A DNA stretch of 64,000 nucleotides from Climacium dendroides (Eukaryota > Streptophyta > Bryopsida > Hypnales > Climaciaceae): NCBI GenBank assembly GCA_950106755.1, contig OX467092.1, positions 1,302,001-1,366,000 on the forward strand, given 5' to 3'. Made by a program: the position numbers and the translations under genes. The notes below the pieces were generated by a model. The model worked only from the letters and a program-made list of their open reading frames with translations. It made no database searches and was not told the DNA's origin. Positions 45,905 to 58,384 of this stretch are shown piece after piece (the first letter of the stretch is position 1; every line of letters begins with the position of its first letter).

Positions 45905-48451
45905 TACCTTAAGAGGATAACTTCTGTAATACAGCCTGGGCCCGCTCACTCCGACGCAGGGCATCAATTTCCGAGTCAAATTGTTGGTGCGTAGGGTTGT
46001 TTGCTTTGGTTTCGAGTTTTGAGTTTCTCCGCCATCGCCAGCTAAAGATTTTCGCGTAAGGGCTGTGACTGAGGTACTCTATTGCGCTTGCCTTGTTTCC
46101 TGGCTGCTAATGGATCGACGCTCTCCTTTCGGCTTTGGATTGAGTTGGGAAGCGCGGTAGGTGATTTCATGGTCTGAAACCTGGTCTGATCCGGGTATCA
46201 CATGTAAACCTGACCCACCCTAGACCCAGTTGAGGACTTCAGATAAGATTAGGAGGCCGAAACCCTAACCTAGTCTTCTGTGCCCACTTTCGCCTTTGCA
46301 AGGTCTCCTGCGACTCTGCGAGCTCATCCTGGATGGCAATGGTGTCACTTCTCAGCTTTTGGCGGATGGTCCCACTAGGAAGGCGGAAGGCTTAGACTGG
46401 AGATTGCCCACTTGGTTTGAAACGACTGGACCCATGTTGTGAAGCTCTGACGGGAGTTGATCTCTGCTGCTGCAAACCAGCTCTACTAGTTGTAAATAAT
46501 GAGTTAGTTTGAACAATTGAGTTACTTTAGATTTCCTCTGTTTATGTGGAGAAGGTCATCTCATTCTGGATGTGCGTGTTGTTGATTGTACTGGATTCTA
46601 TTGTAGCTTCTCATCTCACATTGCCCTAGCTTACTCAAAATTTTGAATTCTTAGAATTTCATTGTTTGTTGGATTGTGGTTAGTCTCAGGTAGTTTTGAG
46701 AAGACTGTTTGGCTAGTGTGGTGTTCCTTTAGTTCATATTATTGAAGCTCTGGGAAGTACTCAATGCTTTAGTGTAGGTGTATGAGTGACTGTGTTAGAA
46801 ACATACGTCAATAAACAAGGCATGACAAAATGTGTTATCCATATTTTTCTCTTCTATATGTTCCCACTTGGTGTTAAAAGCATTGTTACAGACTGAGGGT
46901 CTTAGGAAAGAATTTAGACATAGTTCTAAATTGGGGTTAGATTGCAAACAATTCTTGTAACATCAAGTGGGAACAAACCCCAAGTCTTGAAAACTCTTAG
47001 AGAAAGTATATTGTCTATAATTATTTGTACTTACCTTTCTCTGGAGTTTACTGTAGAGGCTGTCTCTAGAAGTTTATAGAACTGTGATATTAGACTAAAT
47101 TCCAGTACTGCGATTTTTAATTGCTGTGTTGGTGAATATGTTTTAGCAAAAAAATGTTATAAAAAAGAATCCGCAAATGGATTCGAGGTTGCAGACCACA
47201 TGCCATAACGAACGAGTATAAATACACTATTCTCATTTTAATTCATTTTAATTCATTTTAAATAATATAAATGTATTTTTTATTCCATTGTTTGACATGG
47301 CCGATCTTCGGCCACCTAAGATATTATTAATGATTAATTTAATTTAAGAAAAAGCTTCTTTATACTCGTTTTTTATGGCATTCAATTTAGGAGCTCAAAT
47401 CTTCAGTTGAATTCTCCAAAAAGAAAGTTTGGTATTTCAAAAAATTCAGCAAGATTGTGAGTTCTCAAAGTCAAGGCTGTCTTTAGGTCTCATTCTTTTC
47501 CTACTGTGTGCTAATTGTGTGAGTCTTGATGGTGCATGATGTAGGTTTGGACAAGTACATGAAAGTGCCAACTTTGAAGCAGTGGGAGAGAATTCTTGTG
47601 GACAGTGAGTTTAGGTTGGTGTCCTTGCAAAGTAGGACTAATTTGTATGTCTAGAGTTGGCATCCTTGTATGATGTGGCAATTGCCAAGTCAAATGATTA
47701 TTGCCAATTTTCCAGGTGACATTACCTAATGGGTGTCACAACAACTAACTTGCACTAGTCCTAATATATATGGTAGTATATTTTGATAATAAGATATTGT
47801 TACTAGTTGTGTATGTATCTTAGTGATGTTAGATCTTCATTGGACGGGGTTCTAATTTTGTTATATTGGAAAGTGTATGAGCTGTAGACCTACCTTTGTT
47901 GACAACATGTACTTAATTAAGATATATTTGTGGTTGCTTTTTTCTTGAAGTTCCAATTATCATTTGGTTTTATGCCCATTTTTATTAATAGTCACTTGAA
48001 ACAATTAGGATCTTATGTAAGGAGTACTACAAATAATGGGGAGTGAAGTGGCGCCGGTAGGTACAAAAGGTTAGAAGCTTCTAAATCTATTTTCACAAAG
48101 AATGAGAACATGGTCATGGATTGGTCCAGCCCCTATTCCTATAGCTTATTCTTCTTCTTAGGTATATGTGCATGTTCTTATTTTTGCTTTCCATATATAA
48201 AGTCAATAAATCATGGTTCTCTTGGAAATAGTGTGGATATTTTTATGGTATTCTTACTATTTTCTTGGGATACTTTCTTTCTCAATGAAGTTGTCCACAT
48301 CTATGTGGTTACCTTCATTTTGTTAGAAAGCCCATGAAATTTATTTGGTATAGAATTATAGTAGAAGTTATAGAAATTTAAAATGAAGTTATCTTTATAT
48401 TATTTATAATAATTTCTAATACTTTTTGTTTTATATTTTAGGCTTAAAAGT
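45905..48451. other. Intergenic; possible upstream region of the zinc-finger gene
   Basis: 45930-46480 is GC-richer than the flanks, but no conserved frame was found. 47250-47275 repeats ttttaattca three times. An acceptor (TTTTAG at 48436-48441) before the zinc-finger ATG implies an unseen 5' UTR exon somewhere in this stretch. Confidence 0.4.
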
Positions 48452-50328
48452 ATGGAACAAATCTATTGTGGAATTTGCAATGTTCTATGTCCCACAATTT
48501 CTAAGTTTTATGAACACAACACGACTAGGAAGCATGAGAATAAATTAAAGAAGTACAAGCTATTTCCTCCAAAGGAAGAAGACGAGTTTCTAATCTTCAA
48601 TATTCCAAAACCAAAGTCCTCATTGAAAGAACAAGGTAAAACTTCAGACCATACTCTTTATTTTATTTTGAAATTTTGAAATTTTAAAACAAAAACTCCA
48701 ATTTCTTCTTATTATAGTTTTATTAATATTAAAAGAAATCTAAATTTTTGAATTGTTGTATTTTGCATAGATCAAAACAGGTTCGAGAAAGATGCAAGAT
48801 TATGGTGCTCCTTATGTTCTTTACCATCTAATGATTACAAGAGTTTTCTTGATCATAACCATGGTAAGAAACATAGAAGTAAACTTCAAGAATTGAATTT
48901 ATCCATGAATCATGGAGAGCAAGACTACCAAGAAGATTATGTGCAGATTCCATTGTATCTCTCTGAGTATGGAGGTAAATTATTTTGATGCTTATATTTA
49001 ATTTATTTTTTTAACTTTTAAAATTGAAGTAACCATTATCTTCTTAGAAGTTTTAAATATTTTTTAGGCATTCTTAGCAAAGACATCAAAATTTAATATA
49101 GGAATATCACTTTATTTATAATGAATGTCAAGAAATTTTTAAAGAAAATTATGTTGTATTAGGTTCTAATATTATGATGTGGTATACTTACAGCACCAAA
49201 TCCACTACATTATGAGCTTCCATTGATTGGATTTGAAATTATAGAATCTTACCGAGCAAAAGAGATCTCTATTCCATCTGTAGTGCGTAAGGTTTTAAAG
49301 GTAAAAAAAATATGTGACTCGAGGTACAAAGAAGACCAAATGGCCTATGACAAAGATAAAGTAATTTTAGCATTGAGTGAGATTCATCATTTAGTGTTAT
49401 TACTTGATGAGAAGGAGATTATTGGAATCTTCATTTTTAATGAAATTCCTAAAGCTCAATGCCTTGAGATTGGAAAAATAAGCCAAGGCCTTTTTGCCAC
49501 TGGTGGATTAGTACATCGTGGGGATACAAAAGAGTCAGCTTGAATGGTGATGTGTGGTTGGAGGCGTGACCGTATTAAATCATCTACAGATATTGAGGCA
49601 TTTGGAAGGTTAGTATTTCATTAAGTTTTACTTTTAAAATAATTTATAATTTGTTGTGATTATTAATTTTTTAATTTTTTATAACACATTTTAACTTTAA
49701 ATTTGTATGTCATGTTTGACAGATATGTACATGGCATAAGAAGAGAAGACCAAAAAGCAAGTATCACAGCAACAGAGATTGAAGAAATTAGAGACTATCT
49801 AACAAGCGTATTATTAACTCCACATTTCAAGTGACTTTTTCCATCATTCTTGGAGTACTTAAATTGTTCATTGACAAAGGGAGATTGTTCTTTGTTATTT
49901 GGGACTATTGGAGGCCAATATTTAACGACATTGGGAATCACACATAACTACTTTGTCCACCCTCACTTTGATTTACAAGATGAGGGCTATGCTTTCCTTA
50001 CTTGGTTTGTTAAAGGTATAATATTCATTACATTTATCTTCATAAATTTTAAATGTTATGTATAGATTTGAGATTCATAAATTATATATCTTATTCATAT
50101 CAATACTAACTTAAAAAATTATATGTTTGTGTAGATTGGCCAGGACCTCAAATGAAAAAAAGAGGAGGAGAATTTATCTTAGCTGAATATGGGGTTTTTG
50201 TTATGCCAACGGATGGATTAATCTTAGCTTTATGTATTAGAAGTGTGAGTCATTGTACTCGACTTGCAGTTCGCTTTGATGTGATTGGCATGTCAATGGA
50301 AATTCAATTGGGGTTTTGTAGATTTTGA
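48452..50328 (+). pseudogene. Two-zinc-finger / 2OG-Fe(II) oxygenase-like gene with two in-frame TGA codons
   Basis: Five exons join in phase: 48452-48635, 48771-48974, 49194-49608, 49723-50015 and 50135-50328; about 429 codons. Exon 1 encodes a C2H2 finger of the U1/matrin style (YCGICNVLCP...HNTTRKHENKL). Exon 2 encodes a second (LWCSLCSLPS...DHNHGKKHRSKL). Exons 4-5 carry an oxygenase-like core: HPHFD at about 347-351 supplies the HxD metal pair, then YAFLTWF, GGEFILAEYGV and a distal HCTR at about 405-408. This arrangement recalls the 2OG oxygenases related to TET/JBP found in fungi and algae, but that assignment is inference. TGA codons at 49541-49543 and 49832-49834 interrupt exons 3 and 4, although every splice site is intact. 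It is a young pseudogene or a truncated allele; a read-through role is unlikely. Confidence 0.68.
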
Positions 50329-53300
50329 TTTGTATAGGCCTCTTACCTATTATTGAATGCGGTGATGCTCTATTCTGCACACTCCTCTATGAAGTCTCTT
50401 AGGGGTGCATGGGTTTTATCATTTGTGTCATGTAGTGATGATGACAACAAAGGAAACTTCAATGGCTATTCCAACCAATGGTACAACAACCCAGAGTTCT
50501 GCATGTACATCAAACCAATGGATCTATTATGGTAAGTAATCTCAAATGGAATAAAAAAAACATGTTGAAAATCCATTTCTTAGGTATTTTAATATTAATA
50601 GAAGTCAACTCTAATGTATTGAAAGATAATTTCTAAGATCCTACATTTGACCAAGTATTAGAATCCAAATTATTACAAAAGTAGGAGACCGGTTCAGTGG
50701 GGTGGTAGTATGAACTTTTATGAGTCTATAAGTGAATTGAGATCATTTTTTTCTGTAACCTCAAGTGTTGGTTGTTGAGGATGTACCCTGTAGAAGAAGG
50801 TTTTTGTCCCCTAAATAGCATTGTTTCAAATGCCTACAACTTTGAAAACACTATTAAGAAATTTGTGAAATGGTCTATTTTTCTTTTTCTTCACGTAGCT
50901 GATTCTAGAGTATGAGTGTGTAGATGCGTGACTTGGCAAACTCCTTTGTCAACCTCCTTTATTAATACACTTGAGTGTGGGGGTTTGAATATCCTTGTAG
51001 GTATTTTATTTTGTATTTGGAGTTGGTGATCCAAATGAAGGTTTTGAGGAGGTTTGATGGAGAGCTGTAAGTCTTTGTTTTTCATATCCCTTGCTTTGTA
51101 ATGCTTGATCCTTATTTCCTTGATAAGGAATCATATATACAATTGATGCCTCATTCAATGGTCCAATGAGCATACTATCTGATTTTGGTGGACAGGCTAA
51201 ATAGATAATTCTCTAATTATAAATCCTTCTACAATTTTTTCTAATATAAAGTTCTATTTTTTAATTTTTTAATTGGCAAATTGGAGACATGATATCTAGC
51301 AAGGGAGGTGTGGTCTCTATAGAGGAACTTGCACCATATTTGCATGTACTTGCATACAGTGAGGATGCTAAGGCAAGCTTCATTTCAATTTTTTTTTTAA
51401 TCAAGGTAGGTGTTCATACTCTTGTATGACTTTATAAGTAGCAGTAGCATTAGCTATTTCATATTGTCAACTATAATACTTTTTGTGGTGTAGGCATCAA
51501 ATACATAAGTTCTGCCAGTCCTACTACATTTTCATGGTCATTTTGAAGTAGACAAATAGGTAAGCATCTTCATCATAAGTGCTCTATATAATATGTTCTG
51601 TATCTCAAGCATGTATTCAAACTCTCACCTACACTAAAATTTGAAATCCACTAAATATGAAGAAACCTTACAAAATATGAAGATTTAGCAATATATAAAA
51701 TATCAGATGCTCACTATTTGCACATTTGTACATTTTGGTCTTTTTAGGTTAGAGGTTGAATGACTTTTTGAGAGGGCATTTGTTTGTGAAATTTTGCACG
51801 TACATTGTGGTTTCAAGTATGTTGTGACATTTCAATTTGGGTGTCAACTTTCTGGGCTTTGACCTATGACATACCATGTTACTAAATGTGGAAGTTACTA
51901 TCTATGTGAACTGTTGTGTAGGAATACATTCTTTAGGGCTTTTACTCACTATAGTAGATAGCCATGGATGGACCATCATTTTGCGATGGATTATGTATCC
52001 AAAATGAGTAAAAGTTGTCAAACTATAAAGGTGAACTAACTATGGTAAGCAATGCTATGCACAATTATACTAGTGATAGTAGACTGTGAATTGGAAGTAT
52101 TTAATGTCTAATTTGAGTAAAGTACTTGCAGTTGTTCAATAAATCCGAGTTGATGTCTTTTGTAGATTTAAGTATTCCAACACTATAAAGAATCTAAAGT
52201 CCAATTTAAATTGCAAAAATGTCAGCAGATGTGATTTATGTCAAAAACCTCTACTTACATTTACTCTTGTAATCTATGCTGAACTACTTGCTAACCAATG
52301 CTTACATTGACTCTTTGCAAACCGTCTCTTACGTCTTTGGAATGCCGTCTAGTATGGCTCAACATGACATAGAAGGCTTCATCTTATGCAGCAAATGGAA
52401 TGCGACCACAGGTGATGCAAAGCAGTGATTGGCTCATTATAGGCACATACATTTGTTGTTGACATGTCATCTTATAGGTAGAAAATATTCTTGCCATTCA
52501 TAATATGTTGTTCGTCAAGTCCGTTATAGTCTTCTCACCTATAGAGTAGTTCTGTATTAGAGATACTGAATGTACTAAGTTTAAGACAGTGCGAATGTTT
52601 GTCGTTGCTTTTGTTAAAAAAATGGACATACTAAGTGGAATGACCATCCAGCTTCTAGGATACATATTTGAACTAACTTCTTTGGGGATGTTTGTGATGA
52701 AGGTACATCAGCGTTTGTACAATTATGTTGGGAACCATTGTCATGGTAGGGAACCTATACATATGTAGCAAGCATTTCCATTCTAATTTGTGATGATTTT
52801 GGTATACATAATGAGTCATTTATTTATTTGACTATCATTGCGGAATGTGAGCAGGTTTAGGGTGAAGAAGAAGCACATGGAGTCTCAAATCCAAGGAAGC
52901 AATGAAAGCAGTTAGTAATTGAAAGTTGGAGCTAACAAAAGTGGACAAGGTGATTGGTCTTGCAAGAACATGGAAACTATAATCAGGTATCACTTTTTTG
53001 ATGTGCACAATGAGCCTGGAGGACTTACTAGCAATATTTACTTCATGTAGCAATATGAATGCTAAATTTTCCTAATATGTGAAGGACCATAAGGATCTGG
53101 AATATGGTGAATGATTCTACATTGCAAATAAATAAATGAAGCTTCTTGCCTTGGTCAAGTAGTTCTTTCTAAAAACTATATGTTTCTATGAGTAAGGTAG
53201 TCTTGTATTCTATGCATAATGCTTGGATGCCTTTCAATAACTCATTGAAGATTAGTGGATGCTGACTACATATGAGATTAGTGATATCAGTCAATGCAAT

Positions 53301-56195
53301 TGAGTTAGCATGAAGTTCAGTGCAATAGCCCTCCATTTCATTGCATGTCAAGTTGTTTTAGATTTTCAGCTTCAATCATGGCTTAACCGTAATATATAGG
53401 AGCATTGTAAAAATTGTGAGCTTCATGAGAATGATTGTGAAGCCATGTACACTTAGCAAGGTAGGCATAATGACTAGTGATGCTATGCTTTTGCTATAGG
53501 TTAGACTTTGCTACTTGAGCAATGGCACTAGAGTTTGTAAAGTTCTTAACCATTGGTAGTTGCTGGTAGAGTGGTGCTCTCATCCAGGATTCCATGAATT
53601 CATGGAATATGATGTGAATCTCTTCTAGCAGTTTTGAGTCGCTAAAAATTCACTGGGGTCCAAGTTAGGCTTTTGCTCCCTTCTAACATTAGAGAGAAGA
53701 GATAATTTGATCATAAGCTCTAGCCTAAGCAATGACATCCTATGCACTACACTGCATGACCTATGGTCTAGAACTTTCTCACGGATATGCCAAAATTCAA
53801 ACGTTTAGTCTTGTTGAATGTCATCACGTGAGCGTTTGAGAAGTTTCAATTCAACGTCTATGAGGATGTGGTATGACATTGAAGACAATGTCCACAACAC
53901 AGTAATTCCAGACATTCCACTGACTACAAAGCAACATTAGTGGGACTGTGTCTGAAGTCAAGCATGACCATTCTATAGAATGAGACAACCACACATAGTT
54001 GTGTAGTGCACACGATGACCAAATGGACCTCAACATAGGTTTACAATATTTCTTGTTTCAACCTATGTACAATTTGATGCTGACTTGCGCTTAGGTAAAA
54101 TTGTAGCATTCCAAAGTGTCACCTAGATGCATACCAGTGTCATCACTGAATAACTTCTAAGAGACGTTGACACCAATTCTTAGGCTACATTGAACATAAA
54201 AGAAACACCCATGCTTTCAAGCTCATGGCTTCTTATAGTCAATTGGAACATCTACTAACACTACATGTTGCCGACAATGAGGCTTGTTGTGCTGCACCAC
54301 TACTATTATCCAATAGACCAATGTCAGCAAAAAAATACATTCAAGCATGCAAAACATTTGAAAATGAAACCGTGAACCCCTAAACAATGTACACATGTGG
54401 TGCTCCGCACAAGCAACGATGTCAGCGGAGATAGACACGGGAATGTTATTGGCACCATTGCACATCATTGGTTTATCAAATTGTAGAAGCCACGTCACTT
54501 GCCACGTCACTTGCCATGAACTCCAGGGCAGGGCAGAAAATTTGCTGACTTGTCAATGACTAGCTGAAGTGCGTTGACGTGGATGCCATGTGGCGCTCAT
54601 TTGAGGCTTCTTGCTGGCATGTTATAGCAAGTGTTTGAAGCTGGCATCTCTAATTCAAGGCTTGTTAGTCTAGATTTCAGTCCGTTTTTGCCCTGTCAAT
54701 AGGAACGGATTTTAGGTGACGTTGCATCCAACACCTTCTTTGTCCACCAAAACGTATTTTCTCGTTTTCAAAAACATTACTTTGGACGCGGTCTTCTTCT
54801 AGCATGAATACGGTAAAAGATACACATACATTAGAATGCATTAGAAATTAGACTCAATTATTACAAACAATGGCAACCCAAATAGAAGAATTTAAAGGAA
54901 AAATTCAAAAATCTCAAAAGCTTCATGCACAATTGAATTCAAAGCTCATAAAAGCACAAAATCATAGGAATGCAAAAGAAGTATGAAGCCAAGAAAAGCA
55001 ATGGAATTTCTACCTTTTTAATATCACCATATTGATCCTCTTTAATATCACCTCAATTGCAACAACTATATTATTTTTATAATATCACCCTTTATAAAAA
55101 GTGATATTATAGAGGTGATTATGAATTGCTACTCTAATTTAGTAATATCACATTGTGTGAAAATATGATTTCTATGTATGGATGATTGGAAATATTTTTA
55201 TAGAATAATTAAAATAATTATTTTAAAGACTTATTGAAATCAGTATCATACATTCTATTCAAATTTGTCAAATTTTTAGTAAAAATTAGTAATACTAATA
55301 TGTGATACAATGAATGCGTACCATAGCAAGCACGAGACCCTAGTATTAATGGTAGCATTTGTGATATTACAGAGGGAGTTATGATTTTAGTAGTATGATT
55401 TGGCAAACACATTGAACCAATTGAATGATATTTTGTTCATTAATGTGTTTTTGTGTTGGTTTTATAGTTCAATGTTTTTTCATTTTAGTAGGTTTAGGAA
55501 TCAAATTCCACCTTAATATGACTTTTATATGTTGTCAGGAAAGTTTTAGCATTTTTTTTCAACACTAAAACATTATGATCTTGCAATCTATATGACTTTG
55601 AATTTGATTCATGTCATTTGCAACTTGTAGGGTTGAGATTTCCATACCCTAGTGACATTTAGACTTGTAACATTTCAAAAGCAATGATATTTGTAAACCC
55701 CTAAATGCTACAAACTCTTAGGGATTAATCTAATTAATGTGCAAGAATCCAATTTTTTTTTTAATTGATTAAAAATTGTAAGGATGGTTTCTTACTATCC
55801 AAATGGATTATATTATGATATTGTGCACTTAGTTTTATAGATTAAACAATCTATACAAAAACTATTTTTAGAAATTCTAGAATTTGGAGGTAAGTAGATC
55901 TTCCTAGGATCATGTGAACCATCTAATAAGACTCTCTCATTTATATCTAAACACAACAAACATTAGAAAAAAAATGTACTCTTTAGAAGGATGACTGGAT
56001 GTGATAAGTAAAGCTATTTCAAGAAACCCTATAAGTCCTACTCAAAATACATCTCTACTTGTTCATGTCTTGTGTGAGCCCATGGGATGGATGAGCTAGG
56101 AGGTATGCTACAAAACTAGTATTCTATCTTGTAGGGTACCTTCGTTCTCGACAAATAAGGTAGGAAGCATACTACATAATCAATATTCTATTCTA
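50329..56195. other. Long AT-rich intergenic stretch
   Basis: No gene recognised. 50340-50535 is open in one frame and may be the tail of the oxygenase relic. Small features: a near-perfect hairpin ATAATATCAC...GTGATATTAT around 55077-55108, and a repeated cacgtcacttgc at 54491-54513. A phrase attctatcttgtagggtacc at 56132 resembles the flank of the Mutator-like insertion at 59382. Confidence 0.45.
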
Positions 56196-56608
56196 GGGGA
56201 GGACACTCCCCGCGCTTTACAAAGTGACCTGCGGCGAAAAATAGGGTGGATTTAATTCATCATAGGTAAAATTTATAAAGATTTTACATTTAAAGAAGGG
56301 GACTTAAAAAGTGACATGTCTTTTATAAGTAAAATAGATACCCGAAAATTATGGTCCATTAATTATTTTTTAAATGTAAAATAGGGGCCAAAGAATAGGA
56401 TCCAAGGAATTCTATTTACTAGGTTCAGTTATGGTTATGCTACAGTACTAGTAAGATACAGGTACTACACAAATCTGAAGTATAACTACAACATATCTTG
56501 TAGTCAGTCGATGAATGGGGTAGTTTCCATCTGTTCTGTCTGTTAAGTTTAACGACTACTGCTAGGGTTTAGGCGCGAACGATAATTTCGAGGTTGGGAG
56601 GGAGGCGC

Positions 56609-56864
56609 GGCAGCGTGTGTTCACGAATTTGTTTGCAAATCTGGGTGCGGTTGAGGGTTAATCACGCGATGAGTTCTCCAGCTTCTTGAGTGACGGCAGC
56701 GTGTGTTCACGAATTTGTTTGCAATCTGGGTGCGGTTGAGGGTTAATCGCGCGATCAGGGGGGCAGCTTGTTGAGGGACGGCAGCGTGTGTTCACGAATT
56801 TGTTTGCAATCTGGGTGCGGTTTAGGGTTAATCGCGCGATGAGTTCTGCTGCTTGTTGAGGGAC
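56609..56864. repeat. Three tandem 85-86-bp units inside the Mutator-like element
   Basis: Units begin ggcagcgtgtgttcacgaat at 56609, 56695 and 56780; a partial fourth starts at 56865. Each ends with a cgcgcgat-type motif. They lie upstream of the internal reading frame. Confidence 0.9.
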
Positions 56865-57154
56865 GGCAGCGTGGAGATGGTGTTTCCGATTCGCGCGATC
56901 AGTTCTTCGGCTGAACCGTGGAGGCTGCTCTTGGGGATGGCATGCGCTTGGTTGTGGGTGCGCGATCAGATTGGTGGTGGGCTTAGGGTGAGGAGGTGAA
57001 CGAAGGGGTCGGCGATTCCTTGTGCGGGGGCGCTTGCTTGTGTGTGCGCGATCAGTTGTTTGTGCCCGATCAGTTGTTTGTGCGCGACCAATTGTTTGTG
57101 CGCAATCAGTTGTGGAATTCTGTTTTGGGGTCAACGGCGTGACAAAGGTGTTTC

Positions 57155-57440
57155 CGATTCCTGGTGCGGGGTTTGCTTTTGAGGGGTGCGCGATCACCGA
57201 TTCCTGGCGCGGGGTTTGCTTTTGCGGGGTGCGCAATCACCGATTCCTGGTGCGGGGTTTTGCTTTTGCGGGGTGCGCGATCAGTTCTGCCTGGTGCGGG
57301 GTTTTGCTTTTGCGGTGTGCGCGATCAGTTCTACCTGGTGCGGGGTTTGCTCTTGCGGTGTGCGCGATCAGTTCTGTCTGGTGCGGGGTTTGCTTTTGCG
57401 GGGTGCGCGATCAGTTCTGCTGGGGTGTGCAAGGTTCACC
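57155..57440. repeat. About six tandem 43-44-bp GC-rich units
   Basis: The unit is tgcgcgatcagttctgcctg followed by gtgcggggtttgcttttgcgg. Units of 43 and 44 bp alternate, so translated frames shift between copies. The long Cys/Gly-rich frames over 57020-57850 are therefore by-products, not genes. Confidence 0.88.
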
Positions 57441-57762
57441 AGCGTGGAGGATGGTGTTCGGGATTGTTTTAGCTTGCTTGTTTGTGCGCGATCAATTGTG
57501 GTGGTGTGTTCAGGTCAGCGGCGTCACGGAGTGCGGGTGTTGTTCGTGTGTTCGTTTGTGCGGGTGTGTTTGTTTGTGCGGGTGTGTTTTCTGCTAGTGT
57601 GTTCACGACGGTGCTGGGGAATCTTCGGGCGGGGGTTCTGTATGCCTGCGATTTGTTCTGGACTCGTGTTCACGGCACGGCAGCGTGACGAAGGTGTTTG
57701 CTCTTGCTTGTGGAGGGGTTGTTTGGGTTTAGGGTTGTTTGCAGCGGTACTTGTTGAACGAG

Positions 57763-58341
57763 ATGGCGACTTGTATCAAGCTATGGACGATGGAGGAAGA
57801 CTTCGGTGTTGCAACTCTGTACAGCAAGGTGAAGGTTTCAGCCGATGAAACCTACGCGTCTTTGAGGCTGCGTCTGGAGGACAAAGCGGCGCTCGAATGG
57901 CCATTCGAATTCTGGGACAACGATGATCAAATCAGAGTTCCACAGAGGATGGAATCCTTCAGCGACATGCCTGGACATGTTTATGTGCTGCCCCTGCGTG
58001 CTGCGGGCGAAGACAGATCTTCCAAGCGACAGCGCGTGGATGATGCCGATGCGGGTATCGACGCGCTCCCTGAAGACGGAAACTGCGTGGACATCCGCGA
58101 AGAATCTGAAGAACTTGCTGTCCCAGATGTGGATCCTACTGGGAACTCGAGGGCTACTGTGACATCGGGAGTCACTGAGTCTTTGGAGCACCAGCTAAAT
58201 TCTACTCTTATTGGCGAGGACATTTGGAAGCGGTATCTCGAACAGCTGGAGAGGACGAAGCGGGAATTGCAGAGCGCCTCCTTAGAAGACAATCGGTGGT
58301 TTTTGAGGACCATTGACATCAAAATGTGGCAGTGTGGATGA
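57763..58341 (+). CDS. Unknown 192-aa protein carried by the Mutator-like element
   Basis: ATG at 57763 (MATCIKLWTMEEDFGVATLY) in a suitable context (gagatggcg); an in-frame alternative start lies at 57739. The first 80 residues look like a compact alpha/beta domain: KLWTMEEDFG, YSKVKVSADETYASLRLRL, WPFEFWDNDDQIRVPQ, GHVYVLPLR. The alternating strands and one helix recall a ubiquitin-like beta-grasp fold, but this is speculative. A basic SSKRQR patch near residue 92 could act as a nuclear signal. A C-terminal acidic and helical region (EDIWKRYLEQLERTKREL) ends at MWQCG. Codon use is GC-rich, unlike the window at large. The frame is intact inside an otherwise decayed element, so it is either recently captured host sequence or an element-borne gene. 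Confidence 0.5.
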   Translation: MATCIKLWTMEEDFGVATLYSKVKVSADETYASLRLRLEDKAALEWPFEFWDNDDQIRVPQRMESFSDMPGHVYVLPLRAAGEDRSSKRQRVDDADAGIDALPEDGNCVDIREESEELAVPDVDPTGNSRATVTSGVTESLEHQLNSTLIGEDIWKRYLEQLERTKRELQSASLEDNRWFLRTIDIKMWQCG

Positions 58342-58384
58342 TGCACAAGTGAAGGAGGAGTTGTGGAGGATCGCATGAATTGCA

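Noticed and set aside
49541..49834. TGA as selenocysteine in the zinc-finger/oxygenase gene
   Set aside because: Land plants lack the selenocysteine machinery and neither position matches a catalytic site; pseudogenisation is simpler.
56132..56195. Reading the repeated attctat...tagggtacc phrase as an extra long target duplication of the Mutator-like element
   Set aside because: The phrase at 56132 is 50 bp from the insertion and also occurs loosely near 60850, so it is a dispersed repeat; only the 11 bp next to each end are used.
57022..57848. Overlapping Cys/Gly/Arg-rich frames on the plus strand
   Set aside because: They cover the 43-44-bp GC-rich tandem array in all three frames; no conserved domain, and the frame changes with unit length.
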